Below, piece by piece: positions 52,709-62,293 of a stretch of DNA of 64,000 bases. The stretch covers positions 62,001-126,000 of the forward strand of contig NZ_JARIEA010000071.1 in NCBI RefSeq assembly GCF_029267015.1, read 5' to 3'. Origin of the DNA: Sporosarcina ureae (GTDB lineage: Bacteria > Bacillota > Bacilli > Bacillales_A > Planococcaceae). The position numbers were made by a program, and so were the translations under genes. Positions within the stretch are counted from its first letter, which is position 1. Each line of letters opens with the position of its first letter. The notes under the pieces were generated by a model, which was not told the DNA's origin, did no database searches, and saw nothing but the letters and a program-made list of their open reading frames with translations.

Positions 52709-53992
52709 ATGCAGATCCATGTGGTTTCGCAAGGTGAGAGTTTATATGAAATCGGTAAAATATATGGTGTTCCGTACGAACAAATCGCTGATGCAAATGA
52801 ATTGGAAAGTGATACGCGACTGGCAGTAGGACAAGCGCTTGTTATACCAATTATAGGCTCGTACTATTGGGTGCGACCTGGAGATAGTTTATATACAATT
52901 GCACAGAGATACGGTCTTTCGGTCGCACGCTTGGCAAGAATCAATGCAATTAATCCTGCTGCAAGACTATTGGTTGGACAGCGACTCTATATACCGCAAG
53001 AAGTGAAAACACTGATTGATTCTTTGTTATATGTAGAAACGCGTAATCCAGTCAGTCAGGCTATGTTGGCTGAAGTTCGTGAACGTGTGGATGGTTTGAC
53101 GTATCTGGCTATGTTCAGTTATGAAGTGCAACGCGATGGTTCGCTCAAAATGCCTGCTATAGCAGATATTCCAACGACCGCCCAAAATGCAGGCGTTCTA
53201 AATATGCTGGTGCTGACCAACTTAGAAAACTATACATTTAGTGCAGAGCTAGCGCATGTAATATTCACCGATAAAGAAGCTCAAAATCGAATGATTCAAA
53301 GTGCCATTTCAATTGCGAATGAAATTGGTTATAAAGATATTCATTTCGACTTTGAGTTATTGTTCCCTGAAGATCGAGAATTATATAATGAATTATTACG
53401 CAATGCTACCGAGCAAATTCATAATGCCGGCCTTACGATTTCTACGGCACTGGCGCCAAAAGCTGGTGAAGTAACAACTGGAATTTATGGTGCCCATGAT
53501 TATAAAGTACATGGTGAGATTGTAGATTTCGTGGTGTTGATGACGTATGAGTGGGGATATACTTATAGTGCACCGCAAGCTGTTAGCCCAATTGGTCCTG
53601 TCACGAAAGTAGTAGAATATGCTGTTAGTCAAATTCCGAAAGAAAAAGTATTTTTAGGTCAAAATCTGTATGGGTATGACTGGATGGCTCCGTTTGGTCA
53701 GCCAGACAGCAAAGCCGCAACGGCACTGAGTCCGAGAATGGCGACTAATCTAGCGATCGAACAAAATGCTGCAATTGAATACGACGCATTAGCTCAGGCG
53801 CCACATTATACGTATTACGATGAACAAGGAATCGAACATGAAGTGTGGTTTGAAGATGCACGAAGTATCAATGCGAAGTTTGATTTGCTTAAAAAGTTTA
53901 AGTTGCGAGGCATTATGTACTGGAAACTAGGCCTTGCATTCCCACAGAATTGGTTGTTGTTAGATGATCGATTTACTATTAGAAAGCGATAA
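52709..53992 (+). CDS. sleL: spore cortex-lytic / coat-associated glycosidase (SleL/YaaH-like), LysM-GH18
   Basis: 427 residues: two LysM domains (about 2-48 and 52-97; IHVVSQGESLYEIGKIYG, YWVRPGDSLYTIAQRYG) followed by a GH18 domain. The GH18 catalytic motif is YKDIHFDFELLFPED (the DxE acid/base in FDFE). No signal peptide, as in SleL/YaaH, an N-acetylglucosaminidase acting on cortex fragments in germination. The start at 52709 places the first LysM at the N-terminus; the ribosome site is weak. A sigma-K-like -10 (CATAACATA) lies about 35 bases upstream, low confidence. Confidence 0.9.
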   Translation: MQIHVVSQGESLYEIGKIYGVPYEQIADANELESDTRLAVGQALVIPIIGSYYWVRPGDSLYTIAQRYGLSVARLARINAINPAARLLVGQRLYIPQEVKTLIDSLLYVETRNPVSQAMLAEVRERVDGLTYLAMFSYEVQRDGSLKMPAIADIPTTAQNAGVLNMLVLTNLENYTFSAELAHVIFTDKEAQNRMIQSAISIANEIGYKDIHFDFELLFPEDRELYNELLRNATEQIHNAGLTISTALAPKAGEVTTGIYGAHDYKVHGEIVDFVVLMTYEWGYTYSAPQAVSPIGPVTKVVEYAVSQIPKEKVFLGQNLYGYDWMAPFGQPDSKAATALSPRMATNLAIEQNAAIEYDALAQAPHYTYYDEQGIEHEVWFEDARSINAKFDLLKKFKLRGIMYWKLGLAFPQNWLLLDDRFTIRKR

Positions 53993-54174
53993 ATTTAAAG
54001 AGTTTGGTAGGGCTCGCGGTGAAACAACTAGTCATTTCGTTCCTTTTAGTTGTTTCATCTGTCGAGTTAATCTTCCTTGAGCTGCTCTTTACTTACGATT
54101 AACTAGTTTCGTTATTTTGATGTAAAGAGTGGATGTCGAGATGTGAATGTAGTAACTAAACTTGAAATTCAATA

Positions 54175-54206
54175 AATAAAAGCCTTCCTAGAATAGGAAA
54201 GGCTCT
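54175..54206 (-). terminator. terminator of the 47-codon membrane protein gene
   Basis: On the minus strand AGCCTTTCCTA, TTC, TAGGAAGGCT then TTTTATTT, 13 bases after the stop codon of the small gene. Confidence 0.8.
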
Positions 54207-54218
54207 GTCATATGTGGC

Positions 54219-54362
54219 TCATTCGTTATTTAACAGTTTCATAGCACTTTGGAACATATCCATATCTGGATTTACGAGTAAAGCAGGTAGGAAAGCAAAA
54301 GTCATGATGAGGAGTAAATTAGCTCCCAGGAATGATCGAAATGTACTTGTTTTCTTTGTCAT
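54219..54362 (-). CDS. 47-residue predicted membrane protein
   Basis: A short gene on the minus strand: ATG at 54362, stop TGA at 54221-54219. The product starts MTKKTSTFRSFLGANLLLIM, has one hydrophobic helix (about residues 12-31) and an acidic-polar tail (NPDMDMFQSAMKLLNNE). A GAGGCG ribosome-like site lies upstream and a clear terminator follows 13 bases after the stop, which together support a real gene. No family is recognised. It lies in the otherwise empty 745-bp gap between sleL and gdhA. Confidence 0.6.
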   Translation of the reverse strand: MTKKTSTFRSFLGANLLLIMTFAFLPALLVNPDMDMFQSAMKLLNNE

Positions 54363-54404
54363 GGCGCTTCGCCTCTTTCTTTTCGTATTGTTCTCACTAG
54401 TATG

Positions 54405-54418
54405 TGTATGCGCTTACA
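54405..54418 (-). promoter_or_regulatory. cre-like site (CcpA)
   Basis: On the minus strand TGTAAGCGCATACA fits the core TGNNARCGNWWWCA. It lies about 45 bp upstream of the 47-codon gene and 320 bp upstream of gdhA on the other side. The match is to consensus only. Confidence 0.4.
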
Positions 54419-54552
54419 TTTATGACTTCACATAGTTTGTTTGAATAGATTAATAATACTCTGAATTCTGTCAAATGTAAATAATAAAGTTTGAAATAAT
54501 ACATAAAATTGACACAAAAGTTAAGAGAAAACAGAGATATTCTAAAAAAATC

Positions 54553-54581
54553 TTGTAACTTGCTATCTTTTCAGTGATAAT
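54553..54581 (+). promoter_or_regulatory. putative sigma-A promoter of gdhA
   Basis: TTGTAA (54553-54558), a 17-base spacer and GATAAT (54576-54581). It predicts a leader of about 150 nt that contains an inverted repeat CGACTG/CAGTCG (54686-54699). Confidence 0.5.
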
Positions 54582-54738
54582 ATTGGAATACAAAGAAATA
54601 TTTCGAACAATTAAAATTCAATTTATTCAGTAGAGTTGAATCTTTTAAGACCGTTATTTTGATTTATAACTACTGAATAAGTGAGCGACTGGTCAGTCGA
54701 CAGTTTTAATTAACAACTAAGGAAAGGGATGGTCGCAA

Positions 54739-56121
54739 ATGACAAAGGTCGATGAGGTAGAATACAACAATCGTAAACGAGCAAATGATTACGTTCATAA
54801 TGTATATGAGTTGGTGAAAAAGAGGAATCCAGATGAAAAGGAATTCCTACAAGCGACAAGAGAAATCTTTGATTCCCTTCGTCCAGTCTTTGCTAAGCAT
54901 CCCGAATTTATGGAAAATGGAATTCTTGAGCGCATCACAGAGCCGGAGCGAATTATTTCATTCCGGGTGGCTTGGGAAGATGACAAAGGCAGAGTACAGG
55001 TGAATAGAGGTTACCGTGTTCAGTTTAATAGTGATCTCGGTCCTTACAAAGGTGGACTTCGTTTCCACCCATCCGTTAATAATAGTATTATGAAGTTCCT
55101 TGCGTTCGAGCAAATTTTCAAAAATGCTTTAACAGGGCAGCCGATTGGTGCGGGTAAAGGTGGATCTGATTTTGATCCTAAAGGTAAGTCTGATCGTGAG
55201 GTCATGCGTTTCACACAAAGCTTCATGACAGAGCTCAGCAGACATATTGGACCTGATATTGATGTACCAGCAGGGGATATTGGTGTTGGTAAACGTGAAA
55301 TCGGTTATCTATTTGGTCAATACAATCGTATTAAAGGTGGATATGAAGCAGGTATCCTAACAGGGAAAAACCCTGACCATGGTGGTAGCCTCGGCCGTAA
55401 AGAAGCAACGGGTTACGGTACAGTATACTTTGTAGATGAAATGCTGAAGGAAAACAATCTTTCGTTAGAAGGCCAGACAGTCGTAGTGTCAGGGTCCGGT
55501 AACGTATCCACATATGCGATGGAAAAAGCGATGCAACTTGGAGCGAAAGTTGTAGCATGTAGTGACTCTGATGGTTATATTTACGACAAGAATGGAATTG
55601 ATCTAGACTTAGTCAAAGAACTTAAAGAATTCGGCAATAAACGTATTTGGGAATATACGAAAGAACATCTTGATGCAGAGTATCATGCAGACTGTTCAGA
55701 AATTTGGTCTATTCCATGTGATATTGCACTTCCATGTGCCACGCAAAATGAAATCGATGAGATTGCAGCACATATGCTGATTGCAAATGGCGTTAAAGCA
55801 GTTGGTGAAGGCGCGAATATGCCTTGTACAATTGAAGCGATTATAATTTTCCAAGAGCACAATGTATTATTCGCACCGGCAAAAGCTGCCAATGCGGGTG
55901 GGGTAGCTGTTTCTGCTATGGAGATGTCCCAGAACAGCCAACGTCTATCTTGGTCAGAAGAACAAGTGGATATGCATTTGAAAGAAGTTATGCAGAATAT
56001 CTATAAAGACTGTAGTGCGGCAGCAGTGGATTACGGTAAACCAGGCAATCTTGTAATGGGCGCTAACGTAGCAGGCTTCCTACGAGTAGCCGATGCAATG
56101 GTTGCGCACGGAATTCGATAA
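54739..56121 (+). CDS. gdhA: glutamate dehydrogenase, NADP-type
   Basis: Interconverts 2-oxoglutarate plus ammonia and glutamate. 460 residues, the hexameric anabolic-type length. NRGYRVQFNSDLGPYKGGLRFHPSVN and the catalytic Lys in QPIGAGKGGSDFDPKG are seen, with the dinucleotide loop VVVSGSGNVSTYAMEKA (GSGNV). The acidic residue after this loop (CSDSDG) makes NADP use a family inference rather than proof. ATG has GGAAAGGG upstream. Single gene with terminator. Confidence 0.93.
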   Translation: MTKVDEVEYNNRKRANDYVHNVYELVKKRNPDEKEFLQATREIFDSLRPVFAKHPEFMENGILERITEPERIISFRVAWEDDKGRVQVNRGYRVQFNSDLGPYKGGLRFHPSVNNSIMKFLAFEQIFKNALTGQPIGAGKGGSDFDPKGKSDREVMRFTQSFMTELSRHIGPDIDVPAGDIGVGKREIGYLFGQYNRIKGGYEAGILTGKNPDHGGSLGRKEATGYGTVYFVDEMLKENNLSLEGQTVVVSGSGNVSTYAMEKAMQLGAKVVACSDSDGYIYDKNGIDLDLVKELKEFGNKRIWEYTKEHLDAEYHADCSEIWSIPCDIALPCATQNEIDEIAAHMLIANGVKAVGEGANMPCTIEAIIIFQEHNVLFAPAKAANAGGVAVSAMEMSQNSQRLSWSEEQVDMHLKEVMQNIYKDCSAAAVDYGKPGNLVMGANVAGFLRVADAMVAHGIR

Positions 56122-56129
56122 GTTATATA

Positions 56130-56168
56130 AAACAGACATATTTATTTACATAATGTGTCTGTTTTTTT
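56130..56168 (+). terminator. terminator of gdhA
   Basis: AAACAGACA with TGTCTGTTT around an AT-rich loop, then TTTTT. Confidence 0.85.
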
Positions 56169-56202
56169 GTGCTTTTCTATTGTGTTTTAAATGAAATATG
56201 TT

Positions 56203-56236
56203 ATTATAAAAATACATTAAGTTGAATAAACATACA
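56203..56236 (+). promoter_or_regulatory. tandem ArgR-like boxes upstream of argG
   Basis: ATTATAAAAATACA (56203-56216) and TGAATAAACATACA (56223-56236), with ATACA ends exactly 20 bp apart as at argC and argH. The second has the classic TGAAT half-site. Confidence 0.65.
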
Positions 56237-56263
56237 TGCACTTGCATGAAGGGGGATTTACCC

Positions 56264-57475
56264 ATGGAAAAGAAGAAAGTCGTTTTAGCCTATTCAGGCG
56301 GTTTAGACACATCAGTTGCGATTCAATGGTTAACAGATCAAGGATATAGCGTAATAGCGGTTTGCTTAGATGTTGGCGAAGGGAAAGACCTTGACTTCAT
56401 TAAGGAAAAAGCTCTTACAGTTGGCGCGGTTAGCAGCTATGTTATTGATGCAGGTGAAGAATTCGCACAGGATTTTGTCCTTCTTTCATTGCAAGCTCAA
56501 ACATATTATGAAAATAAATATCCATTGGTCTCTGCCTTATCCCGTCCTCTCATTTCCAAGAAGTTGGTGGAAATTGCACACAAGGAACAAGCAACTGCAG
56601 TTGCTCATGGATGTACAGGAAAAGGAAATGACCAAGTACGTTTTGAAGTCGCGATCAAGTCACTAGATCCTTCACTTGAAGTTGTAGCGCCAGTTCGTTC
56701 ATGGAGCTGGTCACGTGAAGAAGAGATTCATTATGCACAAGAACATAATATTCCAATTCCCATAGACTTAGATAATCCGTACTCAGTGGACCAAAATTTA
56801 TGGGGACGTGCCAATGAATGTGGAATTCTAGAAGATCCTTGGGCAACACCACCAGAAGATGCTTTTGGTTTGACTGTATCTATTGAAAATGCGCCTGATA
56901 TAGCAGATATCATCGAGATCGGCTTTGAGCAAGGTGTTCCTGTCACAATGGATGGAGAAAAGTATTTGTTAAGTGATCTGATCACGAAGTTGAATGAAGT
57001 AGCTGGCAAACATGGTGTCGGTCGTATCGATCACGTAGAAAATCGGTTGGTCGGTATCAAGTCTCGTGAAGTCTATGAAGCACCAGGGGCTATTACTTTA
57101 TTAAAAGCGCATAAGGAATTAGAAGATTTGACACTTGTAAAAGAATTAGCGCACTTTAAACCGATTATTTCACAAAAACTTGGTGAATTAATTTACAACG
57201 GTCTTTGGTTCTCTCCTTTGCGTGAGTCGCTTGAAGCGTTCATTAAGGACACACAGCAATATGTTAACGGTACAGTCCGTGTGAAGCTCTTCAAAGGCCA
57301 TGCTATAGTGGAAGGTCGTAAATCACCGAACTCCTTATATGATGAGAAACTAGCAACGTATACATCTGATGATGAATTTGACCAAGCAGCGGCAGTAGGA
57401 TTCATCAAACTTTGGGGACTACCTACAGAAGTGCACAGTATGGTTAATAAAAAACAAATTGTTAAAACACCCTAA
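56264..57475 (+). CDS. argG: argininosuccinate synthase
   Basis: Joins citrulline and aspartate with ATP to form argininosuccinate. 403 residues with the PP-loop [18 protein letters not shown], then [15 protein letters not shown] and [14 protein letters not shown] chose ATG at 56264 with AAGGGGG upstream. The longer frame from a TTG at 56222 would begin in the ArgR-like boxes. Stands alone, apart from argH. Confidence 0.96.
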   Translation: MEKKKVVLAYSGGLDTSVAIQWLTDQGYSVIAVCLDVGEGKDLDFIKEKALTVGAVSSYVIDAGEEFAQDFVLLSLQAQTYYENKYPLVSALSRPLISKKLVEIAHKEQATAVAHGCTGKGNDQVRFEVAIKSLDPSLEVVAPVRSWSWSREEEIHYAQEHNIPIPIDLDNPYSVDQNLWGRANECGILEDPWATPPEDAFGLTVSIENAPDIADIIEIGFEQGVPVTMDGEKYLLSDLITKLNEVAGKHGVGRIDHVENRLVGIKSREVYEAPGAITLLKAHKELEDLTLVKELAHFKPIISQKLGELIYNGLWFSPLRESLEAFIKDTQQYVNGTVRVKLFKGHAIVEGRKSPNSLYDEKLATYTSDDEFDQAAAVGFIKLWGLPTEVHSMVNKKQIVKTP

Positions 57476-57488
57476 GTTGTATGTGAAG

Positions 57489-57521
57489 AGCAGCGAGGCC
57501 AAAAGCTTCGTTGCTTTTTTT
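57489..57521 (+). terminator. terminator of argG
   Basis: AGCAGCGAGGC with GCTTCGTTGCT (two G-T pairs), then a T-run. Confidence 0.85.
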
Positions 57522-57574
57522 GGAACTACTTTTCATTTAATTCCGTCTTATGAATATAGAAGAGGGGCGACTGA

Positions 57575-58150
57575 ATGAAGAAGTTTTGGGGTATGACAAT
57601 AGTGGCGGTATTGATCATTTCGGGACTGGGGATGTTTTGGATGTTACCAGGGGAGCGAATAAAGCAAGCGCAGCAAATGAAAGCGGACGGATCCTATGAC
57701 TATGTGATAATTCTAGGTGCCAAAGTGAACGGAGAAATTCCTTCACTATCATTACGCTATCGATTAGAAAGTGCTGTAGACTATGCAATTCAATATCCAC
57801 ATGTAAAGCTTGTGCTTTCAGGTGGACAAGGAAACGACGAGGGGATTAGCGAAGCCGAAGCGATGTATCGTTATCTAAAAGAGCATGGGATTACGGAAGA
57901 TCGTCTCCTTATTGAGGATCAATCCACTTCTACATATGAAAATCTGCAATTCAGCCAGAAGATCATTCCCGAAGTGTCCGGTGTCACTATTATTAGCAGT
58001 GATTATCACTTGGCTAGGGCAAGGTTTCTTGCAAAACAGCTTGGATGGAAGTCTGATATTGTTGCGGCAAAGACACCTGAATCTGTAAAAGCGAAAGTAT
58101 TGATTCGTGAACGTTTGGCATTATTGAAAACTTGGGTTTTCAGGAAGTGA
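57575..58150 (+). CDS. YdcF/SanA-family protein (DUF218)
   Basis: 191 residues. One N-terminal membrane anchor (about 5-24) is followed by a DUF218 domain: YDYVIILGAKVNGEIPSLSLRYRLESA, VLSGGQGNDEGISEAEAMYRYL, DQSTSTYENLQF and SSDYHLARARFLAKQLG. Members are membrane-associated and some affect envelope integrity or vancomycin sensitivity; the reaction is not known. ATG has AGAGGGGCG upstream. Confidence 0.87.
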   Translation: MKKFWGMTIVAVLIISGLGMFWMLPGERIKQAQQMKADGSYDYVIILGAKVNGEIPSLSLRYRLESAVDYAIQYPHVKLVLSGGQGNDEGISEAEAMYRYLKEHGITEDRLLIEDQSTSTYENLQFSQKIIPEVSGVTIISSDYHLARARFLAKQLGWKSDIVAAKTPESVKAKVLIRERLALLKTWVFRK

Positions 58151-58163
58151 ATCTTACTTGAAA

Positions 58164-58207
58164 TAAAAAGTGACGAAAACCTATTGAAGTTTCGTCACTT
58201 TTTTATT
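58164..58207. terminator. bidirectional terminator between the YdcF-like gene and hisJ
   Basis: AAAAGTGACGAAA with TTTCGTCACTTTT between convergent genes. Confidence 0.9.
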
Positions 58208-58211
58208 TTAC

Positions 58212-59006
58212 TCATAATGATGAAATTTTATGGAATTCAGGCTTGCCTTCTGTGAAGGTAGCTAAATAATTAAAGCCAATCGACTGATATAACTCCAGGG
58301 ATTCTTTGAATTCATGTGCAATATCTTTTGTTTTGTGCGCATCAGAACCTAAAGTAATAATTTCGCCGCCACATTGCTTATATAAACGCAAAATATCTTC
58401 ACTTGGCATATTATGCGACAGTCCGTAACGAGTTCCCGAAGTATTCAGTTCAATCCCTTTGCCTTCTGGTATAATGGTATTGAAGATCTTTTCTAAATAG
58501 TCATGAAATAGATTGGCTGGCGGCTGATCAGTATAACGCTTGATCAGATCTGCATGCCCTAGCACACTGTAGCGCTTATAATGCTGAACACAATATAGTA
58601 ATTCCTTATAATACGTCTCAAAAGCTGCCTCTGTTGAACGATCTTCAAACAACTCACGATAATGTAGGGACTTATTTTCGACTGTATGCAGTGAACAAAT
58701 CACAAAGTCAAATTCATGCTCGTCCATTAATTCTTCATAGAGGTGGAGTAAGTCTGGTTGCAATCCTATTTCCACACCTTTTTTAATTGTAAGCTGTCCA
58801 TTGAATTGTTCATTCAACTGAATAATCTTTTGAGCATATTCTAGTTTATCGAAATCGAAATGAATTGTTTCATCGGGATATTCATAATCGATGTGATCGG
58901 TAAAACAGATTTCAGTAAGTCCTTTGGCTATAGATGCTTTTGCCATCTCTTCCATAGGTATTTCACAATCTGCTGAAAATGCGCTGTGCATATGATAATC
59001 AAACAT
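58212..59006 (-). CDS. hisJ: histidinol-phosphatase, PHP type
   Basis: Removes phosphate from histidinol phosphate. 264 residues of the PHP (polymerase and histidinol phosphatase) fold. Metal-binding HMHSAFSADCE, CFTDHIDYEYP, FVICSLHTVE, VLGHADLIKRY and LGSDAHKTKDIAHEF are all visible. It is divergent from the hisZ operon and completes the pathway step that hisB (dehydratase only) lacks here. Confidence 0.92.
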   Translation of the reverse strand: MFDYHMHSAFSADCEIPMEEMAKASIAKGLTEICFTDHIDYEYPDETIHFDFDKLEYAQKIIQLNEQFNGQLTIKKGVEIGLQPDLLHLYEELMDEHEFDFVICSLHTVENKSLHYRELFEDRSTEAAFETYYKELLYCVQHYKRYSVLGHADLIKRYTDQPPANLFHDYLEKIFNTIIPEGKGIELNTSGTRYGLSHNMPSEDILRLYKQCGGEIITLGSDAHKTKDIAHEFKESLELYQSIGFNYLATFTEGKPEFHKISSL

Positions 59007-59065
59007 AGTCTCAAGTCTCCTTTTCTATAGTACATATTGTAGCAGATGAATGATGCTACTAACAG

Positions 59066-59094
59066 TTGACAATACTCTACATACCCATTATAGT
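59066..59094 (+). promoter_or_regulatory. sigma-A promoter of the his operon
   Basis: TTGACA (59066-59071), a 17-base spacer and TATAGT (59089-59094). No T-box or other RNA switch fits in the short leader. Confidence 0.8.
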
Positions 59095-59160
59095 AATAAT
59101 TAACTTTATCGTGGTAAAGCAGTGAAGTGCACGAACACATGGAAGGCGGTTGAAGAAATT

Positions 59161-60393
59161 TTGTATTCTGAAATTCTTGGAAACGAACATGAAAAGCATG
59201 AAAAGATTATTAACACATTAGGAAAAAGATTTACTACATATGGCTATAAACGCATTAAAACATCCGCGTTTGAACAATATGATTTGTATTCTAATGTACG
59301 TACCTCAATCAATCAAAACGAAATGATCAAAGTGATTGATTATACGGGTGAAGTACTTGTATTACGGCCCGATGTCACAATCCCATTGACTCAGCAACTC
59401 GTCCAATTGCATGATAACTTGCCGGAAGAAATGCGTTATTATTACGTCCAAGAAGTCTTCAGACAGACATTCCAGGAAAGTGAGCGTATCGGTAAGACAC
59501 AAGCAGGAGTCGAATTCTATTGCAAAAGTTCACCCGCTTCAGATGCAGAAACGATCATGCTAGCATGTCACGCATTACGTGATGTAGGCTTCTCAGATGT
59601 GAAAATCGAGATCGGCTATGCAGGATTTTTCAATGAATTGATTGCGGACTCCGACATTACAGTAGAACAAACAGCTGAACTCAAAACGTTGATTCAAGCG
59701 AAAAACGTTGTGGAAATAGGTCCTTTCCTGCAAAGATTATCGATTGATTCATCTATTAAAGAAGTACTCGAGCAATTGCCTCTATTATATGGAGCGCCCG
59801 AAGTAGTGTTTGAAAGACTACAAAACTTACAGGTTAGTGAATCTGCACAAAGAGCAATCGATTATCTTCAACAAACGTGCAATATCGTTGAACTATACGG
59901 CTTGAAAAAACATATCGTGATCGATCTAGGCTTAATCAATCATATGGGGTATTACTCAGGGATCATTTTCCAAGGTTATGTAGAGAATTTCGGAAAGCCG
60001 GTACTGATGGGTGGTCGCTATGATGCATTAAGTGAAGAATTTGGGGTGAGATTGCCTGCAATTGGTTTTGCATGTGAAATCGAATCATTAGTGAAAGCTT
60101 CATCTAACAAAGGCCAGAAAGAACGATATAGCATCGATGTGACAGTATTGTATGAAGAGAGTCGTATCAAATACGCAATTGATATTACAAACGAGTTGAG
60201 AGAACGTGATTATCGTGTCATTTCAAAGCCTATGAGCGAAGCCGAAATTATGACAGATAGTCTTTATACTATTCAATTAACAGAACAACAAAATAAACTA
60301 GTAGATCAACAAGAAGCAAAAGAGTTCATCGACTTCAAGCAGTTGCTTGATTTTATCGCTAGCAAGAAAGGGGTACCTGAATGGATTATTTAA
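59161..60393 (+). CDS. hisZ: ATP phosphoribosyltransferase regulatory subunit
   Basis: A HisRS-like paralogue that pairs with short HisG for catalysis and histidine feedback. 410 residues from TTG 59161. Class II synthetase-like motifs are seen: FTTYGYKRIKTSAFEQYDLY, VLRPDVTIPLTQQL, RYYYVQEVFRQTFQESERIGKTQAGVEFY, and a C-terminal VLMGGRYDALSEEFG. The start is uncertain: GGAAGGCGG lies 11 bases before TTG 59161, whereas GTG 59122 in the same frame has no ribosome site. Overlaps hisG by 13 bp. Confidence 0.9.
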   Translation: MYSEILGNEHEKHEKIINTLGKRFTTYGYKRIKTSAFEQYDLYSNVRTSINQNEMIKVIDYTGEVLVLRPDVTIPLTQQLVQLHDNLPEEMRYYYVQEVFRQTFQESERIGKTQAGVEFYCKSSPASDAETIMLACHALRDVGFSDVKIEIGYAGFFNELIADSDITVEQTAELKTLIQAKNVVEIGPFLQRLSIDSSIKEVLEQLPLLYGAPEVVFERLQNLQVSESAQRAIDYLQQTCNIVELYGLKKHIVIDLGLINHMGYYSGIIFQGYVENFGKPVLMGGRYDALSEEFGVRLPAIGFACEIESLVKASSNKGQKERYSIDVTVLYEESRIKYAIDITNELRERDYRVISKPMSEAEIMTDSLYTIQLTEQQNKLVDQQEAKEFIDFKQLLDFIASKKGVPEWII

Positions 60394-61016
60394 CAGTAGC
60401 AATGGCAAAAGGACGGACAGCGGAACGCGCAATGAAGTTCCTCGAGAAATCGGATGTACATTTCTCTGAATTCACCGATGAGAGCCGAAAGCTTGTCATT
60501 TATGATGATAAAGAAAAGATTAAACTAATATTTGTCAAAGCAGTAGATGTCCCTGTATACGTTGAGAAAGGTGCGGCGGACGTAGGGATAGTAGGTAAAG
60601 ACGTCATGATGGAAGACCCCCGTGATGTCTATGAATTACTGGACTTGGGAATCGGGCGTTGTAAGCTTGCCGTAGCGGGATATCCCAATACGCCAGTTGA
60701 AAATGTACCGTTCTTGACGGTTGCTTCAAAATATCCATTAGTCGCGAAAGAATATTTCGATAAAAAAGGTATTCGTACAGAAATGATCAAGTTAAATGGA
60801 TCAATAGAACTTGCACCCTTAATCGGCATGTCAGATGTCATTGTCGACATTGTTGAGACAGGTACAACATTAAAAGAAAATGGTCTAGTCGTGTTGCAGG
60901 AGATGGCTGATGTCAGTGCTCGTTTAATTGTAAATAAGGCGAGTTATGCGACGAAAACTGAAGATATACAGCAATTTATCAAAGATATGAAGGAAGGCTT
61001 GGAGGTGCGTTCATGA
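60381..61016 (+). CDS. hisG: ATP phosphoribosyltransferase, short form
   Basis: First committed step of histidine synthesis. 211 residues, lacking the C-terminal regulatory domain, hence its need for HisZ. LTVAMAKGRTAERAMKFLE at the start, GAADVGIVGKDV, and the PRPP loop VDIVETGTTLKENGL are seen. The start lies within the hisZ end and the stop overlaps hisD (ATGA). Confidence 0.96.
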   Translation: MDYLTVAMAKGRTAERAMKFLEKSDVHFSEFTDESRKLVIYDDKEKIKLIFVKAVDVPVYVEKGAADVGIVGKDVMMEDPRDVYELLDLGIGRCKLAVAGYPNTPVENVPFLTVASKYPLVAKEYFDKKGIRTEMIKLNGSIELAPLIGMSDVIVDIVETGTTLKENGLVVLQEMADVSARLIVNKASYATKTEDIQQFIKDMKEGLEVRS

Positions 61017-62293
61017 AGATTATTCGTGGAGCTGAATTCACTGAGGAACTGCTAAAACGCGATGATTCTAGTCAACCTAATTTGGAATTTGATCGTAATG
61101 TTTTAAATATTATCGATAAAGTTCGTTCCGAAGGGGATACAGCCGTTCTAGATTTCACTGAACGTTTTGATGGAGTAAAGCTAGAAAGTCTATTGGTCAC
61201 AGAAGCAGAAATCCATGAAGCAGAACAAGCCGTTACAAAGGATTTCTATCGTGCACTGCGCTCAGCAAAAGAGCGAATTACGACATATCACGAAGCACAA
61301 AAAGAACAATCTTGGTTTTTAAATCCAAACGAAGGAATCATGCTCGGCCAGAAAGTTACTCCGATCGACAGCGTGGGACTTTACGTTCCAGGCGGAAAGG
61401 CGGCTTACCCATCAACCGTTTTAATGAATGCACTGCCAGCGAAGATTGCAGGAGTAGGGCAGATTACCATGGTGACACCGCCACAACGCGATGGCAGAAT
61501 CAATCCACATGTATTGGTCGCAGCGAAAGAAGCGGGCGTTCACCGTATCTATAAAGTAGGTGGTGCACAAGCGATAGCTGCGTTAGCCTACGGTACCGAG
61601 ACGATTGAAAAGGTTGTTAAAATTACTGGACCTGGTAATGCATATGTTGCTCGTGCAAAAAAATGGGTGTTCGGTGATGTAGCCATTGATATGATTGCAG
61701 GACCAAGTGAAATTTGTGTGGTGGCCGATACGAATACGAACCCAGTTTATGCGGCAGCAGATTTACTATCTCAAGCGGAACACGATGAGCGGGCAGCAGC
61801 AGTTTGCATCACTACTTGCCAAGCGTTTGCGGACAAGCTCTCAAAAGAAGTGGAACGTCAGCTTGCTGAACTTGATCGTAAGGAAATTGCGTCACAGTCT
61901 ATTGAGCAATTCGGACGCATCATTATTGTCGATTCATTGCAAGAAGCATTTGATATCGTCAACCGATTGGCACCTGAACACTTGGAACTCATGATCGATA
62001 ATCCAATGGAACACTTGGCTGCTATACGAAACGCAGGCGCCATATTCCTAGGAGAGCACTCACCCGAAGCGTTGGGGGATTATATGGCAGGACCCAATCA
62101 CACATTGCCAACGAGCGGAACCGCAGCGTTCTCTTCTCCGTTAGGTGTGTATGATTTCATGAAAAAGTCGAGTATTATCTATTATTCTGAGAATGCTTTG
62201 GCAGAAGTGGCAAATGACATCATAGTATTGGCAGATGCCGAACGGTTAACAGGACACGCCAATTCGATCAAAGTACGAAAGGCAGGATTCTAA
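61013..62293 (+). CDS. hisD: histidinol dehydrogenase
   Basis: NAD-dependent two-step oxidation of histidinol to histidine, the last step. 426 residues. GLYVPGGKAAYPSTVLMNALPAKIAGV, KVGGAQAIAALAYGTETI, DMIAGPSEICVVAD and SQAEHDERAAAV are clear family segments, with the catalytic Glu-His in APEHLEL. Overlaps hisG by four bases and hisB by one (TAATG). Confidence 0.96.
   Translation: MKIIRGAEFTEELLKRDDSSQPNLEFDRNVLNIIDKVRSEGDTAVLDFTERFDGVKLESLLVTEAEIHEAEQAVTKDFYRALRSAKERITTYHEAQKEQSWFLNPNEGIMLGQKVTPIDSVGLYVPGGKAAYPSTVLMNALPAKIAGVGQITMVTPPQRDGRINPHVLVAAKEAGVHRIYKVGGAQAIAALAYGTETIEKVVKITGPGNAYVARAKKWVFGDVAIDMIAGPSEICVVADTNTNPVYAAADLLSQAEHDERAAAVCITTCQAFADKLSKEVERQLAELDRKEIASQSIEQFGRIIIVDSLQEAFDIVNRLAPEHLELMIDNPMEHLAAIRNAGAIFLGEHSPEALGDYMAGPNHTLPTSGTAAFSSPLGVYDFMKKSSIIYYSENALAEVANDIIVLADAERLTGHANSIKVRKAGF

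Noticed and set aside
54214..54435. 73-codon plus-strand frame in the sleL-gdhA gap
   Set aside because: It is antisense to the 47-codon gene, which has a better ribosome site and a matching terminator.
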